From Myxococcales bacterium (GTDB lineage Bacteria > Myxococcota > Polyangia > Fen-1088): a stretch of 9,876 bases of DNA. This document shows positions 1 to 7,133 of the stretch, one piece after another; the first letter of the stretch is position 1; every line of letters starts with the position of its first letter. A program made the translations under genes and the position numbers. The stretch lies in the NCBI GenBank assembly GCA_003159055.1, contig PMLH01000353.1, forward strand, positions 2,537-12,412. Direction: 5' to 3'. A model generated the notes under the pieces. It was not told the DNA's origin. It ran no database searches and worked only from the letters and a program-made list of their open reading frames with translations.

Positions 1-45
1 GCGCGAGATTGCCGGTCTTTCAAACCGTTCGGTGCTCTAGTTCCC

Positions 46-723
46 ATGACCGGCGGCCGTGACGAACGGAATCAGCCGGACCGTCGGTCTTTCCAGCCGG
101 GCCGGCAGCGTCGGCCCCGCTGGATGACCTTCTTCACCATCCTGATGTTCCTGCTGGGAGCGCGCATGTTCCTCGGCAGCGTCGACGACCTTTACCGCTT
201 GACGACTGGCAAACCGGAGATACTCAACCTGGACGGTGGTCGCGATGCGCAACAGGAAGCGCTTCTGCGGTCCCAGGTGGTGCTGGACAACGAGCTCTTT
301 CGCCACCGGCCTGGCGTGATGACGGCGCAGGCCACAGCGCGGCTGCTGCTTGGCTTGGCGTATCTATTCGCGGTGGCGGCGGTTGTCTCGAGGGATCTGC
401 GCGGCCGACGGGCCTGCCTGCTGGCCGGATGGATGGGCCTCGGGGCATCGGCGGGGAATGCTGTCTTTCTCGTGCTTTGGGTGGGGAAGGCCCTGCCTTG
501 GGTGTTGCCCAGGCTGGTCGAGGCGCTTGCCGAGGATGCGATCCGCTTCGGGCGGCCTGCGCCCACCGCAGAAGTGGTCGCCGAACAGGCCCGCTTGTTC
601 CTGATCGACGGCCCTGTGGCCCTGTGTGGGATGGGCATGGTGCTGAGCCTGGTACTCCTGGCATACTTTGCGGGGCGCCGCATGCGAGGGTTCTACGAAC
701 AATCGGGGCAGTCCTATGGCTGA
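46..723 (+). CDS. Hypothetical four-helix inner-membrane protein
   Basis: I do not recognise this 225-residue protein as a named family. A basic, Pro/Arg-rich cytoplasmic head (residues 1-25) is followed by four likely membrane segments at about 26-44, 97-115, 123-148 and 188-209. A soluble loop of about 50 residues lies between the first two, rich in charged residues (DDLYRLTTGKPEI onward). The tail is short and basic (GRRMRGFYEQ). No catalytic motif is visible. The ATG at 46 has no convincing Shine-Dalgarno in the 45 bases available, so the start is uncertain; the in-frame ATG at 124 would begin at the first helix. The stop codon overlaps the start of the downstream giant TPR gene by 8 bases, which suggests coupled translation and a shared role, for example as the membrane partner of the TPR scaffold. 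That role is inference. The coding call is well supported by length, hydrophobic pattern and codon bias. Confidence 0.85.
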   Translation: MTGGRDERNQPDRRSFQPGRQRRPRWMTFFTILMFLLGARMFLGSVDDLYRLTTGKPEILNLDGGRDAQQEALLRSQVVLDNELFRHRPGVMTAQATARLLLGLAYLFAVAAVVSRDLRGRRACLLAGWMGLGASAGNAVFLVLWVGKALPWVLPRLVEALAEDAIRFGRPAPTAEVVAEQARLFLIDGPVALCGMGMVLSLVLLAYFAGRRMRGFYEQSGQSYG

Positions 724-3700
724 GGGCGAAGGCGCCTTTCGTCTGACTTTCGTGCAAGGGCGCGGTTTGCTGAGCCTTGCCGGCCGCGACTTCGAGGGCT
801 TGGGGCGTGTCGATTCCCTTGAGCTGGAAATTCCCGACCTGCGCTTCCCGTTCGACCTATCCGGCGGGGTGGGCCGGTTCAAGAACCGGCGCCTGCGCCT
901 GCGCGAGCTCTCGCTGTTCGTGGGCGCCGGAGAAATCACGGGATTTCTGGCGCGTGCGCCCCTCGGGGATTTCGGCATCTTCGACCCGCATCTCTCTGTC
1001 GAGGGAACGCGGCTGACCCTATGTGCCCGTGTGGCGCTGGGTGGACGCGAAGTCGAGGTCACCGCGCTTGCCGCGATTTCGCCGTCGCTTCCACGGAGTG
1101 CGAGTCTCTGTGTCTACGGCGTGCGTGCATACGGCTTTTTGCCGATTCCTGCCCCGCTGGTCGTGACCGCGCTGTTTTCCGCGCTTGGGGCGGAATCGCC
1201 AGCCAACCGGGAGAGTGCAAGTCGCGTTGGCGAAGGCGGGCTTGGCCCGCAGGAGCCAGAGCGCGCGCGGCCGAGCGCCGCGAGCGCGGCGGTGGGTGGG
1301 TGGCAGGGGCCTCGGGATTGGAAACCCTCCCAGGGTTTCCATGTCGGAGATCTTGCGCTTCCTGCGCTGATCCACGTTCGCAGCGCCTCCGAGATGCGGA
1401 TCGACGTCTGCGATCTCGCGATGTTTGCCATTCTGCCCATGCACGGCTGGCGATTGCCCGAACGGTCGCAAGTGCAAATTCGGGTTGCCGGCGGCGCTGC
1501 CCGTGCGACGCACATTCCGCTGGTGTTTTCGCACACCGATCCTGCGGTTCCTGCGGATCCGCTGCTTGGGGAAGACGCGATCCCCGCGGTCCTCGCCATG
1601 CGGGATTTTGCCGCGCGCGCGCCGTCGGTGGAAGATGCGCTGGCTCGCGGCGATATCGCCTCGGCGCTCGGCCAGCTGCGCGCGCTGGCGCCGCTCGACG
1701 CAGACGACAAGGAGGGCACGCGCCGGCTGCTGCAAATTCTGGTGGCCGCGCAAGACACCTTGCCGGAGGCGGGCGAGGTCGCGCAGGCAGCGCTTGCCCG
1801 CTGGCCGAATTTCTCTCCTGCCGTGCTGGTTCTGGCCGTGCTCGCTGCCGAGCGCGACCAGCCGGGCGAGGCGGCGAGCTTCTATGAGCGACTGGCGGAG
1901 CTTTCCGCGGTTCAGGGACGCAGCGAGGACGAAAGCTGTGCCTTGCTCGCGGCCGCACGCCAGTACGCCCGCGGTGGGCAGACCGAGCGCGCCCTCGCGA
2001 CGCTTGAACGTGCCTTGGTGTACCGTCTGTCGCTGCGTCCGGTTGCGCGGGCGCGCATCATGAAGCTCGCGGTTGCCGAGTGTTGGGACGACATTCTCAG
2101 GGCCGTGGGCGAAGAATCGCGGCCCAACGTGCCCGACGTGCGTGACGAGGTGGCGCAAGTTCTGGAGTTGGTCCACCAGGGCGGCTTGGCACAAGACACG
2201 GGACTCGTGGCGCAGGCGGCGGATTCGCTCGAAGCATTGCTCGGCCGCGGCGAGTGGCCGGGAACCTCGCTCTCGCGCGCCGAGGCGGCCTATCAGATGG
2301 GGCTCGTCCGACTGTCGCTTGGCGACGATGAAGCCGCGTCTCGGTGGTTTGCGACGTGCATCGAGGGTGAGGCCACGGGGCCCATCGCGGCGGCGGCTTG
2401 GCGCGCGCTTGCCGAGCTGATGCAGAGGCGGGGCGATGCCGCCCAAGAAGCGCAAGCATTGGCTGGGTGGGCGAGCGATGCGCGGGTTCCCGAAAGCGCG
2501 GCGGAGAAGGTCAGGCATCTTCTCGACGCAGCGAGGATCGCCATGCGCGACTCGCAAGCGCCGGCGAATGCCGCTTCCTACTTGGAAACGGCATTGTCCT
2601 TGTCACCCGGCGACCCGGCGGTGCTCTCGGCGCTCGAGCAGCTTGCCCAGCGCACCGGCGACCCGATTGCGGTGGCGGACATCCTGCGCCGCCGTCTGCG
2701 CGAGAGTCGGCCGGATCAAGGCAAAGCCATCTTGCGTTTGCTGATTCGTCTGCTGGCGGACCGTGAGGAACGCGCGGACGATGTGAAGGACGCGTGTGCG
2801 GTCTTGCTCGAGCTCGAGCCGCGTGATGAAGAGGCCACCTTCTTCCAGGCCCGCCAGGCCTGGGACGCGGGCGATCGGGCGACTGCAGCCGCGGGGTATC
2901 GAAGCTCGATGACGGCCCCGACCCTGGGCACATCTCAGGTGGCCGAGGCGCAATTGCGGATTGCCGAGGTCCTGTTGGCAGAGGGCAAGCGCGACGAGGC
3001 CAAGCAGTGCCTCACGCACGGCCTGGCCTTCGAGCCGCAGGGGGCGCGGCTCGACGTGCTGATGCAAGCATTGCGTGCATTCGGCGAAGACGAGAGGCTG
3101 TCGTCCGTGTTGGCCGAGCGGGAGGCCGCGCTGACCGACGACAAGTCGCGCCTCAACGTGCGGCGCTCCTTGGCGGCGGCCGCCGAACGGCGGGGTGACC
3201 TTGCCACGGCCGAGACCCTCTACCGCAGTCTGCACGAAGCCGCCCCGACCGACGTCGAGTGGCTGGATCGGCTGGCGTCCATTTGCAAACGCCAGGCGCG
3301 CAGCCAGGACCTGTGCGGCTGGCTCGACAAGTTGTGGGCTCTGGTGGAAGGCGAGGGCCTGTCCGGCAAAGGGCCGGTCGACGGCGTTGCGGTGGGGCTT
3401 GACTTGGCGGAGCTGCTCGCCCGCGATTCGGCCGGCAAGGCGCGGGCCGAGGCCATCCTGCGGCGCCTTTCCGAGGTCGCGCCGCCGGCGGCCAGGCTGC
3501 TCGATGCGCTGCACGGGCTGCTGCTTGATCGCGGCGCGTTCGACGAGGCTGCCAAAGTATTCGCCCCGCGTCTCGCGCTCACACCCGCCGAAGAGACGTC
3601 TGCCTTCTTGTTGTCGCGCACGCGCTCCTGCTTGGCCAAGCCGGAGGGATTGCGGCCGGCGCTGGCCATGCTGCAGGGCTTTGCCGTCGAGGGCTTGGGT

Positions 3701-6286
3701 GATGAGGCTCTGAATTTGCGCGCCGATTTGGCAGAAAGGGCGGGAGAGACGATCGATGCGGTGCTTTGCCTGCAGCATTTGCGTGCGCGCGCGAACGACT
3801 CCGAACGCCCAACGCTGACCAAACGCCTGGCCGATTTGGCTGCACGCCCGGCGACCGCCAAGGATCTCTCCATCGAGGTTTTGGAGAAGCTCCAGGCCGA
3901 GCTGCCCGACAGCCTGCTCTTGGCCAAGGCGCTGTTCGATGCCTATGGCCGGCTGGACGATGTGGCCGCGCGCAACCGTGCTTGGCAGGATTTGCTGGCG
4001 AGGGTTCCGGCGTTGCCCGATGCGTACCGCGCGCGTCTGCAGATTGCCTTGTCCGAGGTCGCGGAACGCATAGGCGACATTCGGTCTGCGGAAGAGTTGC
4101 TGGCAAAGGCTAGCGAGCTGGATTCCTCGCCGAAGGCGCGTGCGGAACAGCTGGTGGTGCACGCGCGCCTCTTGGTCGCGCGTAGTGAGATTGTGCAGGC
4201 CGAGGACGAACTGGACGAGGCGCTGTCGATCAATCCCGATTTGCCCGGTGCGCTGGCGCTGACAGCAGACCTGGCGTACCGAGCGCAAGAGTGGGAGCGT
4301 GCGCGCAAGGCGTACACCCGGCTGGCGCAGGTTTCCGGTGTGCCGCCGGTTTCCCCGAAGCTTTTGGCATCGAGGCGGGCCGAGTTGGCCGAGATGTTCG
4401 GCGATCATGCCGAGGCCGAGGCCGCCTACCGCCAAGTGGTGGCGCTCGATTCGCAGGATGATGGCGCACGCGAGGCGCTGGCTGGATTCGCGCTTGCGCG
4501 TGGCGATTGGGCCGAGGCTGCGCTGCACTTGCGGGAAGTCGTGCGGCTTCTGCCCAAGGATGCGGTCGGCCGGTTGACCCAGGCTCGCCAGCACCTGGGC
4601 CAGGTGTATCTCGGCCTCGGCGATCTGCAGGCTGCCCGCCAGAATCTCGAGCTGGCGCTGGCCAGCGACCCGGACCGTGCCGCGACCCTCGATCTCCTGA
4701 CCGCAACCTATGAAAAGGTCGGGCTGTTTCGCCAGGCAGTGGCGACGTGCGAACGGCTGTCGCGCGTGTTCACCGATCCGGCGAAGAAGGCCGAGGCGCT
4801 CTACCGGAAAGGAGAGCTCTTGCGCGCCTCGCTCGGCGACAGCGAGAGCGCGACCGAGGCCTATCTTCGAGCCTCCGATCTCGACCCGAGCTTCGCGCCG
4901 AACCTCGCTCGCCTGGTTTGCTACTACTGGTCGCGTGGCGATCTCGTCAGTCTGGTCGATGTCGGCGTGGATCTGGTGCAAGCCGGCCCGGTCCCCAAGA
5001 TCGATCGCGACGACGTGGGCTTGCTGGTGGCGGTGGCCGCGTTGCTCGCGCGCGGCGACGAGGGACTGGCCAAGACCGCCTTGGAATCGCCGCTGCTCGG
5101 CGGGCCGGTGCGGGCCGAGCTGGCCGCGGCTCGCCTGGGCGAGCTTCTGTCCAGGGTGGCTCGCGGCGAGATTGCTTCGCTCGACCGGGTTCTGAAATTC
5201 GTCTGCGGAACGATAGGGGAAGGTTTCGAAAACGAGCTGCACAGCGCGGTCTTGCGTGCAGTCGCGAGCGATCCCAGCGACGGCGCCCAGTTCATGCTGC
5301 TCGGGCGTCTGTTCGAGTGGCGTGGGCAGGCTGCGCTGGCTCGCTCGGCGTACAGCATGGCCCATTTCATCGATGCCGGTCTTGGTGCAGGCAGGCCGCT
5401 CGCCGATCTCGGCGATGAAACCAAGCCGCGCCTGGAAGCGTTCTTCCTGGGTAGCAATGCCGTGCATCCATTCGCGCGGGGTCCTGTGCGCAAAGTCTTG
5501 CAGCATCTCGCAGTCGTGCTGGTGGGCGCCGGCCCGGCCCCGGAGGCGGCGACAGATCCAGATCAGTCGCCGGAAACTCTCCCAGAGGGTCCAGATCAGG
5601 CGCTACAGCCGTCCACCGTAGCCATCTGCGAGCAGCTGCGACGGGACCTTTCCGCACCGGCCATTCCCTTCGTGGCCTACGGCGACGGCGTCGACGTAAC
5701 CCTGTCCGCCACGCAACCCTTGCGCATTCTAATCGGCCGTCGTGCCGAGGCGCTGCAGCCCGAGGATCTGCGCTTCTTCGTCGCGCGCGCGCTGGAGCAG
5801 GCGCGCGCTGGCACGCTCGCGCTTCTGCGCATGTCGCAGGAAAATCTGCACGGCATGTTGCGGGCGGTGTTGCGTGTCGCCGGGGCGTCCGGCTCTCCGT
5901 TCGACCTTGCCGGCGAATCGGCCGACGAGAGCACGGCTCTGTGGATCGAGCGTCTGCGCAGTCCAGAAACCATGGCTCTGCTGCCCCTCGAGCGAATCAA
6001 GGGCGAGCTCATCGAACATGCACGGCGGGCACTCGCCAGCCCACCCGAGATAGACACGTACCTCCGGGGCTGCCGCTACACGGCGGATCGCATCGGCCTG
6101 CTTGCCTCTGGCAAGCCGCTGTCCGTGCTACGCGCGCTGGCCGGTTCGCTGAAAGATGGGGCCGTCTCCATCGACGCTGCGACGGTCGCGCAAAGGCAGG
6201 AGCTCGTGCGCAACTCGCAGGCTCTGCGCGAGCTGGTGTCGTTCATGATCTCGGAAGAGTATTCGGTCCTGGTGGTCGCGGCCTAA
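716..6286 (+). CDS. Giant tetratricopeptide-repeat protein, 1,856 aa
   Basis: A very large soluble-looking protein without a signal peptide. Residues 1-159 form a beta-rich N-terminal domain (RLTFVQGRGLLSLAG, then LSLEVP-like strands and a SLFVGAGEITGFLA stretch) that could be a distant lipid-binding-type fold; I cannot name it. Residues 160-209 are low-complexity and look like an insertion. From about residue 300 to 1610 there are continuous helical hairpins of TPR type, such as YRKGELLRASLGDSESATEA near residue 1363, with W/L/Y-G-Y-A/F-A-P spacing and DPS/DPD turns. After a Pro/Glu/Gln linker (about 1590-1635) comes a C-terminal alpha/beta domain ending in a conserved-looking block (TADRIGLLASGKPLSVLRAL). 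TPRs normally build protein-binding scaffolds. The start was set at ATG 716, which overlaps the upstream stop by 8 bases, rather than ATG 668 deep inside the upstream gene. Large TPR proteins of this style are typical of myxobacteria (known from the family). The specific role is unknown. Confidence 0.93.
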   Translation: MAEGEGAFRLTFVQGRGLLSLAGRDFEGLGRVDSLELEIPDLRFPFDLSGGVGRFKNRRLRLRELSLFVGAGEITGFLARAPLGDFGIFDPHLSVEGTRLTLCARVALGGREVEVTALAAISPSLPRSASLCVYGVRAYGFLPIPAPLVVTALFSALGAESPANRESASRVGEGGLGPQEPERARPSAASAAVGGWQGPRDWKPSQGFHVGDLALPALIHVRSASEMRIDVCDLAMFAILPMHGWRLPERSQVQIRVAGGAARATHIPLVFSHTDPAVPADPLLGEDAIPAVLAMRDFAARAPSVEDALARGDIASALGQLRALAPLDADDKEGTRRLLQILVAAQDTLPEAGEVAQAALARWPNFSPAVLVLAVLAAERDQPGEAASFYERLAELSAVQGRSEDESCALLAAARQYARGGQTERALATLERALVYRLSLRPVARARIMKLAVAECWDDILRAVGEESRPNVPDVRDEVAQVLELVHQGGLAQDTGLVAQAADSLEALLGRGEWPGTSLSRAEAAYQMGLVRLSLGDDEAASRWFATCIEGEATGPIAAAAWRALAELMQRRGDAAQEAQALAGWASDARVPESAAEKVRHLLDAARIAMRDSQAPANAASYLETALSLSPGDPAVLSALEQLAQRTGDPIAVADILRRRLRESRPDQGKAILRLLIRLLADREERADDVKDACAVLLELEPRDEEATFFQARQAWDAGDRATAAAGYRSSMTAPTLGTSQVAEAQLRIAEVLLAEGKRDEAKQCLTHGLAFEPQGARLDVLMQALRAFGEDERLSSVLAEREAALTDDKSRLNVRRSLAAAAERRGDLATAETLYRSLHEAAPTDVEWLDRLASICKRQARSQDLCGWLDKLWALVEGEGLSGKGPVDGVAVGLDLAELLARDSAGKARAEAILRRLSEVAPPAARLLDALHGLLLDRGAFDEAAKVFAPRLALTPAEETSAFLLSRTRSCLAKPEGLRPALAMLQGFAVEGLGDEALNLRADLAERAGETIDAVLCLQHLRARANDSERPTLTKRLADLAARPATAKDLSIEVLEKLQAELPDSLLLAKALFDAYGRLDDVAARNRAWQDLLARVPALPDAYRARLQIALSEVAERIGDIRSAEELLAKASELDSSPKARAEQLVVHARLLVARSEIVQAEDELDEALSINPDLPGALALTADLAYRAQEWERARKAYTRLAQVSGVPPVSPKLLASRRAELAEMFGDHAEAEAAYRQVVALDSQDDGAREALAGFALARGDWAEAALHLREVVRLLPKDAVGRLTQARQHLGQVYLGLGDLQAARQNLELALASDPDRAATLDLLTATYEKVGLFRQAVATCERLSRVFTDPAKKAEALYRKGELLRASLGDSESATEAYLRASDLDPSFAPNLARLVCYYWSRGDLVSLVDVGVDLVQAGPVPKIDRDDVGLLVAVAALLARGDEGLAKTALESPLLGGPVRAELAAARLGELLSRVARGEIASLDRVLKFVCGTIGEGFENELHSAVLRAVASDPSDGAQFMLLGRLFEWRGQAALARSAYSMAHFIDAGLGAGRPLADLGDETKPRLEAFFLGSNAVHPFARGPVRKVLQHLAVVLVGAGPAPEAATDPDQSPETLPEGPDQALQPSTVAICEQLRRDLSAPAIPFVAYGDGVDVTLSATQPLRILIGRRAEALQPEDLRFFVARALEQARAGTLALLRMSQENLHGMLRAVLRVAGASGSPFDLAGESADESTALWIERLRSPETMALLPLERIKGELIEHARRALASPPEIDTYLRGCRYTADRIGLLASGKPLSVLRALAGSLKDGAVSIDAATVAQRQELVRNSQALRELVSFMISEEYSVLVVAA
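1193..1342 (+). repeat. Dyad-rich low-complexity insert in TPR gene
   Basis: This stretch encodes residues 160-209 of the TPR protein, made almost only of Glu, Arg, Ala, Pro, Gly and Ser, unlike the structured sequence on both sides. At the DNA level it carries a perfect stem at 1236-1250 (GCGGGC, loop TTG, GCCCGC). A GC-rich run of short inverted GCGC/CCGCG blocks follows at about 1260-1292, and a perfect 9-bp stem ends the stretch at 1319-1341. A chain of inverted repeats closing on a sequence found again elsewhere in the window suggests a small non-coding dispersed element that inserted in frame. The element boundaries are inferred, not seen as target-site duplications. Confidence 0.45.
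1319..1341 (+). repeat. Hairpin repeat copy 1 (inside TPR gene)
   Basis: TGGAAACCC, loop TCCCA, GGGTTTCCA forms a perfect 9-bp stem. Its first 19 bases recur exactly at 6323-6341, and a diverged form sits at 5572-5592. Here it is read as codons for WKPSQGF. A 19-base exact match between a coding and a non-coding location is unlikely by chance in 10 kb, so this is called as a repeat; its wider family is not known to me. Confidence 0.7.
5557..5603 (+). repeat. Linker direct repeat flanking hairpin copy 3
   Basis: The blocks at 5557-5570 and 5590-5603 share TCCAGATCAG followed by one variable base and CGC. They flank the hairpin at 5572-5592. They encode part of the Pro/Glu/Gln linker (DPDQSPETLPEGPDQALQ) between the TPR array and the C-terminal domain of the giant protein. 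The repeat could be a slippage duplication of linker DNA, or the footprint of an inserted hairpin; it is too short to decide. Confidence 0.5.
5572..5592 (+). repeat. Hairpin repeat copy 3 (diverged, in TPR gene linker)
   Basis: GGAAACTCTCCCAGAGGGTCC aligned to copy 1 keeps the TCCCA loop and the outer GGA/TCC pairs. It swaps the middle C-G pair of the stem for T-A on both arms (CTC/GAG in place of CCC/GGG). The two A positions next to it are mismatched against GG. The codon phase differs from copy 1 (here ETLPEGP), so the similarity is at the nucleic-acid level and not a shared peptide. Confidence 0.45.
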
Positions 6287-6309
6287 ATCGGCCGGCCCTA
6301 GTCCGATTT
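6285..6309 (+). terminator. Hairpin at TPR stop codon, weak terminator candidate
   Basis: AAATCGG at 6285-6291 pairs perfectly with CCGATTT at 6303-6309 (7 bp) around an 11-base loop. The stem begins inside the TAA stop of the TPR gene. Only three T residues end the hairpin, so it is a poor intrinsic terminator. It may instead protect the 3' end or attenuate read-through into the transporter gene. Confidence 0.3.
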
Positions 6310-6321
6310 CTGGGTTGGTAC

Positions 6322-6346
6322 GTGGAAACCCTCCCAGGGTTCGCAC
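6322..6346 (+). repeat. Hairpin repeat copy 2 in the transporter leader
   Basis: The first 19 bases of copy 1 recur exactly at 6323-6341. The right arm then departs (TCGCAC instead of TTCCA). A fold is still possible: AACCC/GGGTT around loop TCCCA, a 2x2 mismatch, then GTG/CAC. It sits 22 bases before the likely TTG start of the queuosine-precursor transporter, in the 81-base gap after the TPR gene. It does not match the preQ1 riboswitch signatures I know. Confidence 0.65.
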
Positions 6347-6357
6347 ATCAAATCCGT

Positions 6358-6362
6358 GGAGG
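6358..6362 (+). promoter_or_regulatory. RBS that favours the TTG start of yhhQ
   Basis: GGAGG lies five bases before TTG 6368, an ideal spacing. The upstream alternative, GTG 6356, partly overlaps this GGAGG and has no purine-rich site of its own, so the TTG is preferred. Confidence 0.65.
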
Positions 6363-6367
6363 TCGGC

Positions 6368-7093
6368 TTGCGACGATCGCAGCGCGTCTACATCTTCCTT
6401 ACCGCACTGTTCGTGGCGGCGCTGGTCGCCGGCGACTTCGTTGGCGGCAAGTTCTTCGCCTTCGCCGGGCGTAGCTTCTCGGCCGGCATCATCCCGTTTC
6501 CTCTCACGTTCGTGCTCACCGACGTGGTGAACGAGTTCTATGGTAAGGCCGGGGCGCGTCGCTTGACCTACGCGGGCTTGCTTGCGGCGGTGTTCGTGTG
6601 GTCGGTCATCAATGTGGCACTGCTCCTGCCCACGACGGGGGATTCGCCGATTTCCGATTCGGTGTTTCGTAGTGCTTTCGGCACCTCAGCCCGGCTCTAC
6701 CTCGCGTCGCTGACTGCATACCTGATCGGGCAGTTTCTCGATATTTCCGTGTTTCAGGTGCTGCGCCGTCTGACCGGCGAGCGACTGCTCTGGCTTCGGT
6801 CGACTGGCTCGACGGTGCTTTCACAGGCCATCGACAGTATCTCGGTGAGCTTCGTGTTCTTGGTCGGCACGCGCTCGGCGGGTTTCATCGTCTCCAACGC
6901 CGCGAACAACTACGTCGGCAAGCTGGTGATGGCGGTTCTGCTCACACCGCTCATCTACCTCGGGCACGCGGTCATTCATCGCTACCTCGGAGCGCAGGAC
7001 CCCGAGCTGCCTGCTGCGGAGTCCGGTCTGCTGTCGTCCGCGCCCGAGATGGCCGAAACCGTGACCGCACCTGCACTGAGGGAAACCGCCTAG
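6368..7093 (+). CDS. yhhQ: Queuosine precursor transporter, YhhQ/VUT family
   Basis: An integral inner-membrane protein of 241 residues, expected to import preQ0/preQ1-type 7-deazaguanine precursors for tRNA queuosine modification (established for E. coli YhhQ). Membrane segments are visible at about 7-27, 41-56, 66-88, 109-131, 150-168 and 185-206. The family signature TDVVNEFYGK (51-60) is intact, followed by the basic GARR pair, and the QAIDS motif (153-157) lies in the fifth helix. The first helix carries the usual AGDFVGGKFF sequence. The C-terminal tail after the last helix (about 207-241) is acidic, Ala/Pro-rich and longer than in the E. coli protein, and is probably disordered. The TTG 6368 start is chosen because GGAGG precedes it by five bases; GTG 6356 would add four residues. 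The gene lies 81 bases after the TPR gene and converges on lexA. No queuosine biosynthesis gene is present here, which fits a salvage role. Confidence 0.93.
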   Translation: MRRSQRVYIFLTALFVAALVAGDFVGGKFFAFAGRSFSAGIIPFPLTFVLTDVVNEFYGKAGARRLTYAGLLAAVFVWSVINVALLLPTTGDSPISDSVFRSAFGTSARLYLASLTAYLIGQFLDISVFQVLRRLTGERLLWLRSTGSTVLSQAIDSISVSFVFLVGTRSAGFIVSNAANNYVGKLVMAVLLTPLIYLGHAVIHRYLGAQDPELPAAESGLLSSAPEMAETVTAPALRETA

Positions 7094-7133
7094 GCCAGCG
7101 CCGACTGACGTGCGCCGGCCGCGTCGGAAGAAC

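Noticed and set aside
1..45. Possible tRNA end or promoter at the left edge
   Set aside because: No T-arm, acceptor stem or promoter hexamers could be recognised in these 45 bases.
668..715. Upstream start ATG 668 for the TPR protein
   Set aside because: It would add 16 residues read wholly inside the preceding membrane-protein gene. ATG 716 gives the usual short overlap and a more natural N-terminus.
1019..2557. Minus-strand open frame of 512 codons opposite the TPR gene
   Set aside because: Low-complexity Arg/Pro/Gly composition and no recognisable motif; explained as the antisense of a GC-rich gene.
2603..5506. Long minus-strand open frame (967 codons) opposite the TPR gene
   Set aside because: Its protein is Gln/Arg/His-rich without domain pattern and mirrors the strong GC3 bias of the TPR gene. 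The + frame shows clear TPR periodicity, so this is a shadow.
5785..5811. Direct repeat GCGCGCGCTGG with a 16-bp period
   Set aside because: Encodes ordinary Ala/Arg/Leu helix sequence in a GC-rich gene; expected by composition.
7094..7133. Possible bidirectional terminator between yhhQ and lexA
   Set aside because: CCGAC 7101-7105 can pair with GTCGG 7123-7127, but the loop is long and there is no T-run on either strand. The hairpin is too weak to call.
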